64,000 nt of DNA from Dimorphilus gyrociliatus (taxonomy: Eukaryota; Annelida; Polychaeta; Dinophilidae), in NCBI GenBank assembly GCA_904063045.1, contig CAJFCJ010000021.1, positions 62,001-126,000 of the forward strand. The letters are read 5' to 3'. Positions within the stretch are counted from its first letter, which is position 1. Each line of letters starts with the position of its first letter. Below the pieces are notes generated by a model. It worked only from the letters and a program-made list of their open reading frames with translations, did not search any database and was not told where the DNA came from. Shown piece by piece: positions 38,568-50,455 of the stretch. The position numbers and the translations under genes were made by a program.

Positions 38568-41500
38568 ATGTGTAAGAGTATCTTTCCTTCTCTTAAAATC
38601 GTATACATTGTAAATATTTAGGAGAGTTATTCTTACAATAAAACTTAACCATTTTTATTAGATTTTATTACACTTTTTAAAGAATTGTTTCAACTTATAA
38701 GGCTCATTTGTTTCACAATGTACAGATGCACCCCTTCAGAAGCCTGAAGTGAATAACTGCTTGAAACTGCTAGAACAGAATTTGATAGATATATTTACGG
38801 TAAAGTTTTAAAAAGCCGATTAATTCTATTTTAAGAATATCAATATATAACATCAGTTAAGAAAATATTTCGTAATCCAAGAAACAACTTAAGTTATATA
38901 GTATTATTGTTTTCGATAATTAGTTTAATATATTAAATTATTCGTTCAATAAATATATAAAAGATATTACTCTTTAGTTGTTTCCATGTTGTTATTTTTT
39001 TACATATACTACTCATTGAATATTCGAGGTTTTTAAAATTAATTAATGAATATTTCCAATAAAAGGACGATAATAAACTGTTGGAAAATTTCAAACATGA
39101 AAACAAAGAAGAAACAAAAGAATTCAATCAATTTAAAGACTCATTAATGTATATGTTCCAATATGGTTTAAGTGAAGATCAATTCGTATATTGGTTCTAT
39201 TGCGCTTTTACTGGATCCTATTGCTACATCTCTGATATTGAACCTTCTGTACCTAAATTAAATATTCGTTTTTTCGTTGATGTATTGAATTCTACAGATG
39301 GATTACTTGAAAGTTTCCGATGGGTTCGTTTATAGTTAAACAATTTAAATTATTTTCTGTAATTAATATACTCTCTTAAAAGCTACTTTCTGCGTTAGAT
39401 GATAAATCAGTTGTCAACTTGGGATTCGAATTCCTTCTAAACGCTCATCCAAACAAGATGCTTGAAATTATGATTAATCGTCTATTTTTGCAAGAATTGG
39501 ATACGGACGAAATAACTTTCGACAAGCTTATAGTAAATCTTATTGATTTCACGGAGAAGATGAGAAATATTACAATCGATGATAATCTAAAGTTTACAAT
39601 TAACTTAGCTATAATCAACTTAAAAAATCTGGCAAAAAGTGACACACAGAGGGTGATCCTAAAAAGGAAAAATTATAGATTTATGCCTTTCAATGTTCCT
39701 AAAACATTTGATTTTCTTCCTAAAGAAATCAATCAAATAAAAAAGGGTATAGCGGAAAGTTACGATCTTGCTGATGCTTTTGTTGAATGTAAATTAACAT
39801 CTTGTTCTTTAATGGATGATGTTAGTCTCTTAGAAATGGAAGATATGGAAAGCTATCTTAACAGCAGACCAAATATTGATGATTCAAGAATAGTTGATTG
39901 GGTTCATGCAGCAAAAATCTTGACAGTAGAAAACATTCATTTAGATTTCTCAAAAAATCTCGAATTCTTTGAAACAGACGAAAGTAAACTTTCCATTTTC
40001 AGTAGTACTGAACTGTAATTCTATTCTCTTTCTTTCAAGGTAAAATAGAGAAAGCCCTTGATCACTTGGAGACTAATTCAGAAAATATCACTATATTGTA
40101 AATTGCAATTTGCATAGTATATTTTCTTTATAAAACTTAAAAATGATTGCTTTTTCTCCTAAACAGACAGAAATTAATCAATCCCAGTGGAAAGCTACCA
40201 ATAAAATTATTAAAGAGATTTTCAAAAACTCTACATGATATATATGAAAAAGAGAACAGTTTACTTGATTATTCGGATTTGCAACAGATCTTTGTAACAA
40301 TTTTTCTAAATCTGAAATTGGATTTGGAGCAATCTATATTAGACTATATCCTCTCCTACGCTTGGAATTCATTGAAGGGATATAAATCTGAATTTTCTAT
40401 TACAACAATATGTAATTTAATTTGTGGAGCTACGGAAAAGACTCATCAGGTAGGTTTTCATTAAAAAGTGTTCCGTAAAGAAAACGTTATCTTTAGGTTC
40501 AACAAGTTAAACGGTTGGCTCTTTTGGCTCTTGTCGACTATCCTTCAGTAATCTCAAAGTTAATTCACGAAGCAGCTCAAACGTCCGCCCAAAAGGATCT
40601 TTATTACAAAGTATTAACATTTTATTTTATTGAAATATTTCTAAACTTTCTATATGCTTTTTAAATAGATTCTCTCAAGATTTCCAAGTCTATGTTTGGA
40701 AAGATGCGAAGAAATATTTCTTTCAGAAATAAATAAGAAATTCTGTAATTTAAAATCAACAGAAACCGCTTTCTTTGAATTTATACAGAAATTACTTGAG
40801 GTAATCTTGCAGTTTAATTGAGCTAAAAAGTATTGAATATAATTTCTTTCAGCCTGGACCTAAAATTGTTGATAATCGCCCTCTTTTAAGTTTGAACACT
40901 TTTGTGACGAAAATATTCCTACCTGCTTTGGATAATGAAAATAACTTTTCAGTTGCAATTGAGTGTTTTTATCATTGCAAAAGTATCCTGGATGACTCCT
41001 CTCCTGCTCAAAAACTGGATTTACTAAGAAAATTTGTAAATCTTCATAGTACTCTACTAGAGGAGCATAACCTTCGAGAAAAAGTAGATTCAGTCATTGA
41101 AAGAATTGTTGATCATATCAATACGTCACATCCGGAATATGGTAACAACAATACAAAAGTAAACTTCAAAGAATCATAACACCCTTTACTTTTTAAGCTT
41201 CAATCGATGCCCTTAAAGTTATAACTGATGATGAAAATCTCCCTTGGCAAAGTGCAATATTACTATTCCCCTTGTTAGTTAACAAAGGCGACGATCCTCA
41301 GGTTACTACAATATTGTTTCTTTCCTTATTCCTTTGCGAATAATATATAGTCTAACTTTATAGTTTCTTCCCGAACTTTGGCATAGTTATCTTAAAAATG
41401 AGAATTGTTATTGGAGAGAAATTGGTGAAGATATCTTTGGAGAAAACAAAGAAGGTAAAGTATTAGAATAAATTGATATTTAAACAAAACTTCTCCTTGT

Positions 41501-42329
41501 GTAATTTTAGATATTAGAAATCTGTTGAAACTTCTGATCAAGTTTTAAGCATAAAGTTAAAAATTTACAGAGACATTTTTTCTACAGATGCTGTTCAACT
41601 TCATGCAATTATTGAATTAAGTGCATCCCATAAAAGTATCCGTGAATATATTGCAAAATATCTATTCGATAAAATGAAGCATTATAATGTTACGGTTAAA
41701 ATAGAAGATTGGGCAATATGCTTTCAAACAGTTTAGTAACAAATATACTATGTAATTTATAAATAATCATTTCTAAAATGTTTTGTTTTTAGGTTATTTC
41801 TGGATACGCTCCTTTTGAAGTCAGTAGGGTAGTTCTTATGCTAAAAGAATATTGGATATATTGTCAAGAAGTACCACCGTTTCAATCAGATTTGGCTTTA
41901 AGTAAGATAAGAAAAAACTAGTAATTAATGCTATTTTTGAAAAATTTTCTCCAATCAGTTAACGAAAGTAATCAAACATTAGTCGGAAAAGTCTTGATTA
42001 GTATAATTGCTCTTATCAGAGATGCCGTGGAATGTATATTCAAGGGCGAATCTTCAGATGAGAAACAGGTCATAGTCGGAAAATCGTGTTGCGTAATCAT
42101 CAAAACGATTTTAGAATGGTTTGAAGAAGAGCAGAGTTCCAACACTGCAGTCCTGTGCTATATTATTGAAGCAGCTAAACAATTAGCTTCCCATTTTAAT
42201 GAGGAAACGGCCGAAGGCTTACAAGTATTAGTCAAAGAAGCAACGAGAATGTGGCTAAAGATAAACGATTCGATAAAAAAACAATATGAGTATCTCAGTG
42301 ATAAAGTGAATTTAGAAGAAAATTCCTAA
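38568..42329 (+). CDS. Unidentified 898-residue alpha-helical protein (15 exons)
   Basis: Exons: 38568-38571, 38726-38799, 39066-39323, 39383-40001, 40040-40097, 40167-40449, 40497-40610, 40669-40800, 40853-41141, 41198-41301, 41364-41454, 41511-41541, 41571-41730, 41793-41901 and 41959-42329. All fifteen phases close to 898 residues, so the model is well supported although the family is not recognised. The first coding exon is only ATG+T before a GTAAGA donor. The protein is almost wholly helical, rich in Leu/Ile/Glu/Lys (for example MINRLFLQELDTDEITFDKL, KLLKRFSKTLHDIYEKEN and KVLISIIALIRDAVECIF), as in HEAT/ARM-like solenoids. No membrane segment or catalytic motif is seen. A large helical scaffold protein is a fair guess; nothing more. 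Confidence 0.75.
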
Positions 42330-45300
42330 TGCATATCTGTTTTTTTTTAATTGAAAAAGAAACCGATAAAGTATTATATTAATTCTCTTTCAATTTGTCA
42401 AGAAAAAAATCTACTTTATATTGTTTACTTCAACTTTTGTTTTTTAAGAATAGCCGCTAGGTGTCGTTTCGACGTGTGTTTTATAATGCGCTGCTATTAG
42501 GATATAAAGGATATGTACTATTTGGATATAAAGGAATGATATGAAACAATAGATAGGCACATGTGGAGTTTTGAATTCCTTTATATATATACATTTTGCC
42601 TAAACTAGTTATAAATATTTATTTCTTGGTCCAGCATTATTATTACTGAGTGGAGTTTAATTTGAGTCTTATGGATCTACACCGCGTGTACAGCCTTTGA
42701 TTCAATCAAGCTAGGGTATAAAATTACCTATTTAGGAAGAGAAGGATCTACATCTTAAAAGAAAAGAGCAGAACGTTAATATCCCATAGGTCAATCACTT
42801 GATATCTGCTAAAAGAGAGAGAGAGAGAGGGAGAGATAGAGCGAGTAAAAGTGCGAGCATGCTAATCAGTTTCAGAGATTTAAAGGATACTTTGTTTTCT
42901 TTTTGCTTTTCTGTTTACGTTATTAATATCACTACTAGGATCTTCGTAATAGAAAAAACGCATTGGGCGTATATTTAGTATATAAAATATCTACAAAACC
43001 TTGCCCAGGAGGCAAAGAAGTCTTTCAAAATTACAATTTTTAATGTTTATAGGTCTATAAAAGCTTTTAAATCTTAATTAAAACCATATAAGAGAAACAA
43101 AGATGACCACAATTCTCGTAAAGTAATAGACCAAATCTTTTAAACGGGTTCATAAGACATATCCCAAAACAGTACCTATAGTAAGCCAAAACAGTCTTAA
43201 ATGTAATAGTGATTAAGATAAACTTGACTTTAAAAAGGGTATAAACTATTCGGTTCATTTCTTCTTTTCTTTATCTATATTTGTATATTTTCAAGAAAAG
43301 GAAGATTTACGAAAGATGAAACAAGAAGAAGATATCAAAGTTTATGTAAACAAGATGGCCAATTGATAAGAATTATCAATATATATATATAAATGTATAT
43401 ATATATATATGTATATGCATATGTTTACAGTATACATTTCTTTTATAATTTGATAAAGAAAAGAGTTACTTTTTCGTAAAATGGAAGAGAAAACTATTAT
43501 TGAATTGATTAAATAACTATAAATAAATATATGTATGCAAATGCTAACCAGAAAGAGCGAGAGATGTCAACAATTCTATCGTCCGTGTAATAAGGTGTAT
43601 TTTATAAACAGTAAAAAATCGTAAGTTACATAATAGGGATTACACAACCAAATGTTTATATGTACAAGAATTTCGTATTGTTCTCTTTATTGTTGAATCT
43701 ATCCTTATCTTTTTTATATCATATAAGTTTTGTATGTCAGAAATAACTAAGTAGAATTTGATTTTTTTTTAAAAAAAAAGTACTTACTTTCAGTCTTTAT
43801 TTCCAGAAATCTTTCTTTTTTCCTTTCTCTCTCTCTCTCTCTCTTTCTCTCTCTTTTAAAGTATTGAGTTAATGGTATAAGTGCCAACGTTTCATCAATT
43901 ACGTAACACTATTTATAGAAGACCACAAGTCATCACTAAATGCACTTGAATAAATACAAAATTAACCAAGATTGCAATTACATAATGTATATAGAATTAG
44001 ATAATGACAGTGTATGCTACATTTGTGTATATTTTTATGAAAAAGTACATAGATAAATTTTGATTTATGTCACTGTTGGAATGAATTAGCAAAGGAATGT
44101 GTATTATATGGCAGTTGTAAAATGGACTAAGTACTGCAGAGCCCCCTGGCGCGTTTCAACGCCGCCTCTAATAGAAAAACAATCGTGGAGCTAAATTACA
44201 AACAAAAATAGGCTAGTCAACGTCATTCAGTCATTTCGTAAGCGTTGGCATCCTTGAAATGATGCTCCTCGATGACAAGCAAACGCCGCTGACAAACTAC
44301 AAACACCCGTTGAGAACTCATTAAATGTCAATTAACGTTCTACTGAATTACTTTTCAATTTAACGCTCCGTTCCGCTAAACATTTCAATTGATCTTTGAT
44401 ACGCATGCGCGTAAAAATTAAGCAAAAGAAACTAAATTATGAAGAACAAAACTGGGTTCTGCTGCGCGTAAAATTTTTATATAGAAAACGCGTTCGTACA
44501 GCTGCCAAACATCATAGGCTGCCGGCGGACCTTATCAAATATCTGACGACCTTTTTTTAAACGACTTATCGTCGATTCGAAACTCTTCTCTTTCCTTTTT
44601 ATCCCAACGTCGGACAAACAAACAAACAGTTCTGTGGGAAAAAAAGCCCAAACGTATATAACTACCGTATATACAGCATTTGCTACGCTCTCATCACCCT
44701 TAGGGCTCATGCCTGTTCATTAATTAGAGAATTTATCGTAATTAATGTATAACGCTTGTCGCTCCTACGACCGATAACCTATTCCGTTACGGTTTTCGGC
44801 GCTTCAAAGCCAGCTGACGATTGACGAAAGGCAAGAGATCGGATAAATTTTTGGTATGATTCCCTTAACAAAAAGAAAAATCTGCTTTCTCTCACTAGTG
44901 ATCTCCAAACTACGTAACAGGTAATTAAGTCTCCCTCCCACAAAAAAAAATCGTAAAGCACGCAGATACGCATTGCATTGCACGTTAATTTAAGACAAGC
45001 CTATTAAACCTTTTTTTTTCAGTTTTATAAAAGCTACTTACGTTTAATTTAACGACTGAAGCGTTTAAATATATTTATTATAATCGTTTATCTTCCTCTC
45101 AATCAAATATCTTTCTATAAGTTTCTTGTTTGTTTAATGTAAATTTAAGTATTAAAGAATATTTATATTTCGAAATATCAGCGTATAAAGATACATACAT
45201 ACCATATATATATATATATATACTGTATTTGTGTATACTGTATATAACCCAGAGCTTGCCGAACAAGTTGCGCACTCTGCTTCACGCTAGGCCTACGTGA

Positions 45301-45630
45301 CAAACAATGTATAAATCCAACCATATCAGATAACCAGAATTGTTTGTCAAGCACTGGTTGATGTATATACGTTCGTGTACTGCTCGTGCGGAATTTTTAT
45401 TTATTTTTAGATATGTATACCATCGATATACTTGTCATATTCTTATATAAAAAATAACTATATAGTCCTATATACATATATATATTTTAATTTATACATG
45501 CTCTCGCACATATATCTATATATATATTCGTAAATTTCATTAAATATGTAAATTTATCAGGATATATTAACTGAATATGTATAATTTTTTGTATGAATAG
45601 TATTGTAAAATGTCTATAAAGGCTCTCGGC
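42330..45630. other. Intergenic space with a GC-richer island at about 44.1-45.0 kb
   Basis: About 3.3 kb. Mostly A+T rich with GA/CT tracts (42816-42842, 43825-43855) and TA runs (43380-43425, 45205-45222). The part from 44130 to 45000 is clearly richer in G+C, has GCGC and CG-containing words and a CTCF-like GCCCCCTGGCGCG at 44141. No ORF there is convincing. It may be a regulatory island downstream of the TCF21-type gene. Confidence 0.45.
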
Positions 45631-46285
45631 TTAATCAAGAGATTCACATGCCTTCGATGGAGGAATGACGGAATTCTTTTTCGTTTGAGGTACCGTTTTC
45701 TGATCGCCATTTAACGAAAAGGGCCAAGTCTGTAAATATATTGAGACCTTTTTTAATAATTAAACTCCTTTTATTTATGCAAATTGGATAAATTAGTTAA
45801 TTTTCTCGCTAATTTATATGTAAATGTATTAATAATAAAACTTTTAATGAATTTATAGAGTAAATCTTCCATTAAAGTCACTCGATTTGTTTGATTTTGT
45901 TTTCCGGTGTTGTAAATATTAAATGATACTAGTAAATTAATTGATATAGACTTACCATTGATAATGGATTAGGCATTCTTGGCGAAGTTGCCTGGACAGG
46001 ACTCTCCGGATTTAACAAGCACCTGAGATGAGATATGTAGCAGGCAGCTAATCTTAGAGTGTCCAATTTGGATAATTTTGTATCAGCGGGTACCCATGGA
46101 AGTGTTGTTTTTAATTTTACAAATGCTTTACTTAATACTCTCATCCTTGCCCTTTCTCGGGCATTGGCTGAACTTCTCGGTGCTTTCCTTTTTCTATCCT
46201 TATTCTCACCATCATCCTCCGAGTCTGTAAAATCTTGCGATGGTGGATCCGTTTGATCTAATTTCATCCGCTTGTACTTTCCCAT
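45631..46285 (-). CDS. TCF21: bHLH transcription factor of the TCF21/musculin (capsulin) group
   Basis: Two exons, 45956-46285 and 45631-45729, 142 residues; an in-frame ATG at 46339 would add 18. The bHLH domain is nearly that of TCF21/[21 protein letters not shown] (basic region and helix 1), [20 protein letters not shown] (loop and helix 2 start) and [15 protein letters not shown]. Upstream is an acidic [12 protein letters not shown] and the basic RKRKAPR. The intron position and the following TWPFSLNG correspond to the TWPF motif after the bHLH in this group. These are class II bHLH proteins that dimerise with E proteins and act in mesoderm and muscle precursors. TCF21 and musculin cannot be separated from one invertebrate sequence. 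The start at 46285 was chosen because MGKYKRMK has the more typical context. Confidence 0.9.
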
Positions 46286-46339
46286 GGCGCTGTGCAGTAC
46301 TAAACGAACGGCACGGCTGATAGCGGTCGGCGTCTGCAA

Positions 46340-46450
46340 CGCCTCAAAATACTACGATAAGGAATCTAGGCTGCTGATTGGTCAGATAGGCTCCGCCCAA
46401 ACTTGATGATTGGGAGAATGAATAGGGAACTGCTGTTTCTTCTGTTTCGC
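46340..46450 (-). promoter_or_regulatory. TCF21-type gene promoter with CCAAT and GC boxes
   Basis: Directly upstream of the gene are two inverted CCAAT boxes (ATTGG near 46377 and 46409) and a GC box (CTCCGCCC near 46391), all within about 125 bases of the ATG. The spacing of roughly 30 bases between the CCAAT boxes is typical for NF-Y promoters. Confidence 0.5.
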
Positions 46451-48838
46451 ATGCATAAAGCATCGCTTCCGGTTAAGACCAAGTAGTAAAGGATGGAAAA
46501 AGGTCAATTCTCAAGCTAATGCTATCGAATATCAGCCGATAAGAATCGTTCAATTCGTTTTTGTTTTGACGGAAAATACTGGAGGGCGTGCGCCTTTTAA
46601 AGTTTGTGTATTGCTGGAAGCGCTGTAGTTTTAAGCTTGTTTTGGCAAATAATGCTCTTGAAACATTACTGTTTTCAGGCGACAAACCGAAAACATGCCC
46701 TCGTATCTTAATTCTGTCATATGAGATAAGGTTAACATCTAGATGAATATACATTTGGTCTCTATCGACAAACCTTTTTGTTCCCTTAATTATTTCCATA
46801 CCTTGTCCGATACGCATAACCACTTAAAACACTAGATAAAAGAGGTTTTAGAATCGCATCATCTTTTCTATCATCTTTTTACACAACGTTAACCACCCGT
46901 TATTTCTTTCTTCTTCGACATATATAACCACGCGTTAACCTCTAGCTACTTAACTTATCTGAATGAGATAGAGCTTATCACTACTAATAAAGGAGGGAGT
47001 ACCCGATGAAATTTCGAAAAAATGATGGCTTTGTTCTAACATAAAATAGAATTCTAAAGAAGATCTTTGAAAGTTTAGTGACCATTGCCGGAGGATTTTG
47101 ACCTTTACGAATAGCCTAACGAGAACAATCTGACGCAAAGCAAACATAGTGTTGTTTGATGAATCAGAAAACTATATGACTGATTTATTTCATAGAATTT
47201 AGACGATCTTTCTCCCCCTTGCATTTTCATATAAAATTCAACAATAAACTTTTTATTTACCCTTGTCTAACGGTTATTCACTCAAATAGGTTTATATGTT
47301 TATACAAAAAATGCCCAGTGACAACTTGTTAAAAGAAGTATAGCAACATTTTTGATATATACAAGACGAATTGTAATTATTTTTGTTTTTTTTTTTAAAA
47401 AAAAGAGAGAACGAGAGAGAGAGAGAGATAGAGAGAAAGAGAAAGATAAGATTCTTATAATAGTCATAATTTTATACATGAAACAGAACAGTAGTAAAAG
47501 AAGCAAATAAATAAATAAAAAGTCTTTTTTATTGTTAATACAAACTGTTTTATTCTTCCCCATCTTCTCTCTCTCTCTCTCTCTCTCTCTATCTCCATCT
47601 CTCTATCTCTATTTGAGAATTATTATATTTTGATTTATTTTTTTCTTATAAAATATTTTCAATGAGAATTTCCTTAACTTATTTAAAAACAAAAGATCTA
47701 AGGGAATATAAACATTAAGAATTGATATTCCTAAATACTGTATAAATCGATTTCATCACTTTCAGTAAGGTAATTAATCAGTCAAAAAGGCGTGTGAGTT
47801 TTGTTAGATTGTAGATATATTTAACTTTATTTTTACAATTTTACAATTAAAGTATTTTCAATGTTAAAAGTTAACCTCCTTAGTTTTCAAAGGTTATTTA
47901 TTTGGCTATAGAAGAAAAAATAGCTCTCCACCCTCTTTCTGTCTTCAAGAGTGTATGTTCTTTTTGACATTATACAATTTCTATTCTTGTCATTTTCATT
48001 ACTTTTGTTTATTTCGTCTACTATAGTTAAGTATTGGATTAAAAATTTTCTCAATTCCCCCATCCTCTCTCTCTTATACATAAAACAGTCTTTAACCTAA
48101 TCTCTAGAAAAAATAGTATATTTTCATTGTACGAAATAGAGAGAAAAAGAGTTTGTGAAGAAGAGATAAGATGATTAACGATGTGATCTAATCTGTTCTT
48201 ATTCAAAAGGTTTATATCTAATTCTTTCATTGGAGGCAAGTAGAAAATTAAGTTTAAAGTTGAGTATACTAATTGATAAATATTTTTTTAAAAAAAAAAT
48301 GTTATTGAATTATGAATAGTAAGACAGAATGTAAAGGAAGAAGGATCAATTTCAACAATCTTTCGAATGACATATTGATGATCCAGGTCCTTGAAAGGAA
48401 AGTAGGTTAACTAATTGGAAACGAAATATATTTTTTTGATTGATATTTGCGATGAAAGTTCCTACTATATAAATTTTGTATTTATCAAAATTACTCAATT
48501 TTTCAGCTTACTTACAAAGTAGAGATAAGGAGAATTTATGTTCTTACAATTGCCTTTAAAACCGATAATCTAATCTAATTATATTTCATACTAAGAAATA
48601 TAATATCATCTCTCTATGTTTTAAGAAAACCAAATCTATAGATTGATAGAATAAAACCATTGAAGTTTCCACTGTTTTCTTCTTCGTTTTCTTCTCTTTT
48701 TTGTCCTTTTTCTTTTTATTTAAAAGCTCCTCAAACAATTCCTTTTTACGTATAAGATGACATTTACGACATCTTTAAACTATTGAAACCTATATAAATG
48801 TATAAAGAATGGATGTGAAATATGAACAAGGGAAAGAA

Positions 48839-48883
<45 letters not shown>

Positions 48884-49873
48884 TATATACTGTATATAAA
48901 ATAGTGAATGCGAAAACACGAGTTGCCATATGAAACTGAGATCTGGATAAAAAAAAATTAAAATCAAAATCAATAGACAATTAATTAAGATAATTATTTA
49001 ATTAAAAAAAAGGGACTGCTACTATTTCATTGATAATCTCTCTTTAATCTAAACTTTAATCTATTTGTTTTTTATTCTAAAGTATGTTTCTATTATCTCT
49101 CTCTTTCTCTCTCTGTTTTTTTATGTAGTCATCCCTCTCTGTAAAATGAGGCCTTGACTTGTTAACGTACAGATAATCTAACTTTCTGGTAAAGATTCAA
49201 AGACAACTGTTATTTAGTAAACAAAAGTCTAATTTTTTGCTATGTAAATAAATTATTTTCGTATTATGCGAATGGTTTGCCCTTCAGAATCAACGAAAAC
49301 CATGTAGAACCGCAAACAAAAGTTCATTTTTATATAATTCGATACTTGGACCAAACAGGGAGATAATAAACCTTTAAAAGAATAATAATCTTTTTTTTAG
49401 GTAAAACGAACGAAAACTAACCTAAATATTTCGCGTCTGTCTATATTTATATAGCATGTAATATAAATAATAATAGATGCAAACTGAACGGTAATGCCAT
49501 CTATTGCATTAATTTTTCAATTGGTGGCGCCACAAGTTAGTATTTCTCAGAGAAGAATAATCATCCTTAAAAAGAGCATTATTAAAAGAAATATCTTTAT
49601 GCTCTATAGTCCTATTCAACTAAATAGTAAAGATATAATAAAATTTACGGTACAGCTACTTCTTTGACAATGAAATAGAAATTAAAAGGTTATTTTGGTT
49701 CAATTGAAAGTATATAAATAGGATTGTTACTTTTCAAAATATATATTAAGATTTTATCCTTTGTATTGTTCTTTTAATGATTATTATTTTCATTTCGTTG
49801 AGCAAATATACAGTAGAATGTCATCTAAGTATTCTTTTTTTTCTTTTTGTCATATATAATAAAGATATACGAG

Positions 49874-49908
<35 letters not shown>

Positions 49909-49957
49909 AAGAAGTTGAATTGAAAAGCGTATACACTATATAATCAACCAATCATAT
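46451..49957. other. Low-complexity intergenic space
   Basis: About 3.5 kb, A+T rich, with many GA/CT and TA tracts (47401-47440, 47565-47590, 48842-48880, 49877-49905) and a perfect TATATACAGTATATACTGTATATA-type palindrome at 48875-48898. The one longer ORF (46473-46823, minus) has no family resemblance. Nothing else supportable. Confidence 0.5.
48842..48898. repeat. (TA)n tract ending in a perfect palindrome
   Basis: About 19 TA units followed by CAGTATATACTG and more TATA, making a palindrome at 48875-48898 able to form a long hairpin. Confidence 0.9.
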
Positions 49958-50455
49958 TTAATAAAAATTCTTTATTAATTGTTCAATTACGCATAAATGT
50001 AGATAATTCACTGTATAACGAATATGCCTATCTAATTTAACTAGTTTTTCAATCATTGATACTTTATGCTTTAATTTATTAATATGGTTTTCAAAGTTCA
50101 TCTTTTCACTGGCCTTTTTACCCTTCTTTTTAAGTGTTAAACATTTTAATGTATTATCGTCCACATCCGATTTTAATTTAATTATCTTTTCCAAGATTAT
50201 CAGTGATATGTTTCTAAAATGATGCTTTTTTCGCACTGCATAACAAATAACCTCCCAACAACTAAAGATCTTTACCTTTCTTTTTCTTATCGATCTAGTA
50301 TTTTGAACGCTATCGGCTTCCTCTTTAGGAAGTAAAGGTCTTATTTCCGAATTTTTAAGGTCTATCCCTTTTTCTCGTTTTTTTTCCTTTCAAAGATAAG
50401 CAAAAATCTCTTTGAAATAATTTATAAATTGCCTTTAACCTTTGTGAAACTTATA

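Noticed and set aside
44477-44973. Two minus-strand ORFs in the GC-richer island
   Set aside because: Short, no domain, no agreement with splice sites.
46473-46823. Minus-strand ORF of 116 residues upstream of the TCF21-type gene
   Set aside because: No family resemblance, no splice-linked partner and mixed composition; possible but unsupported.
49958-50236. Lys-rich ORF as TRPA C-terminal exon
   Set aside because: It could be the lost tail, but the TRPA frame already stops at 50456 and no in-phase join was found, so it was left out of the model.
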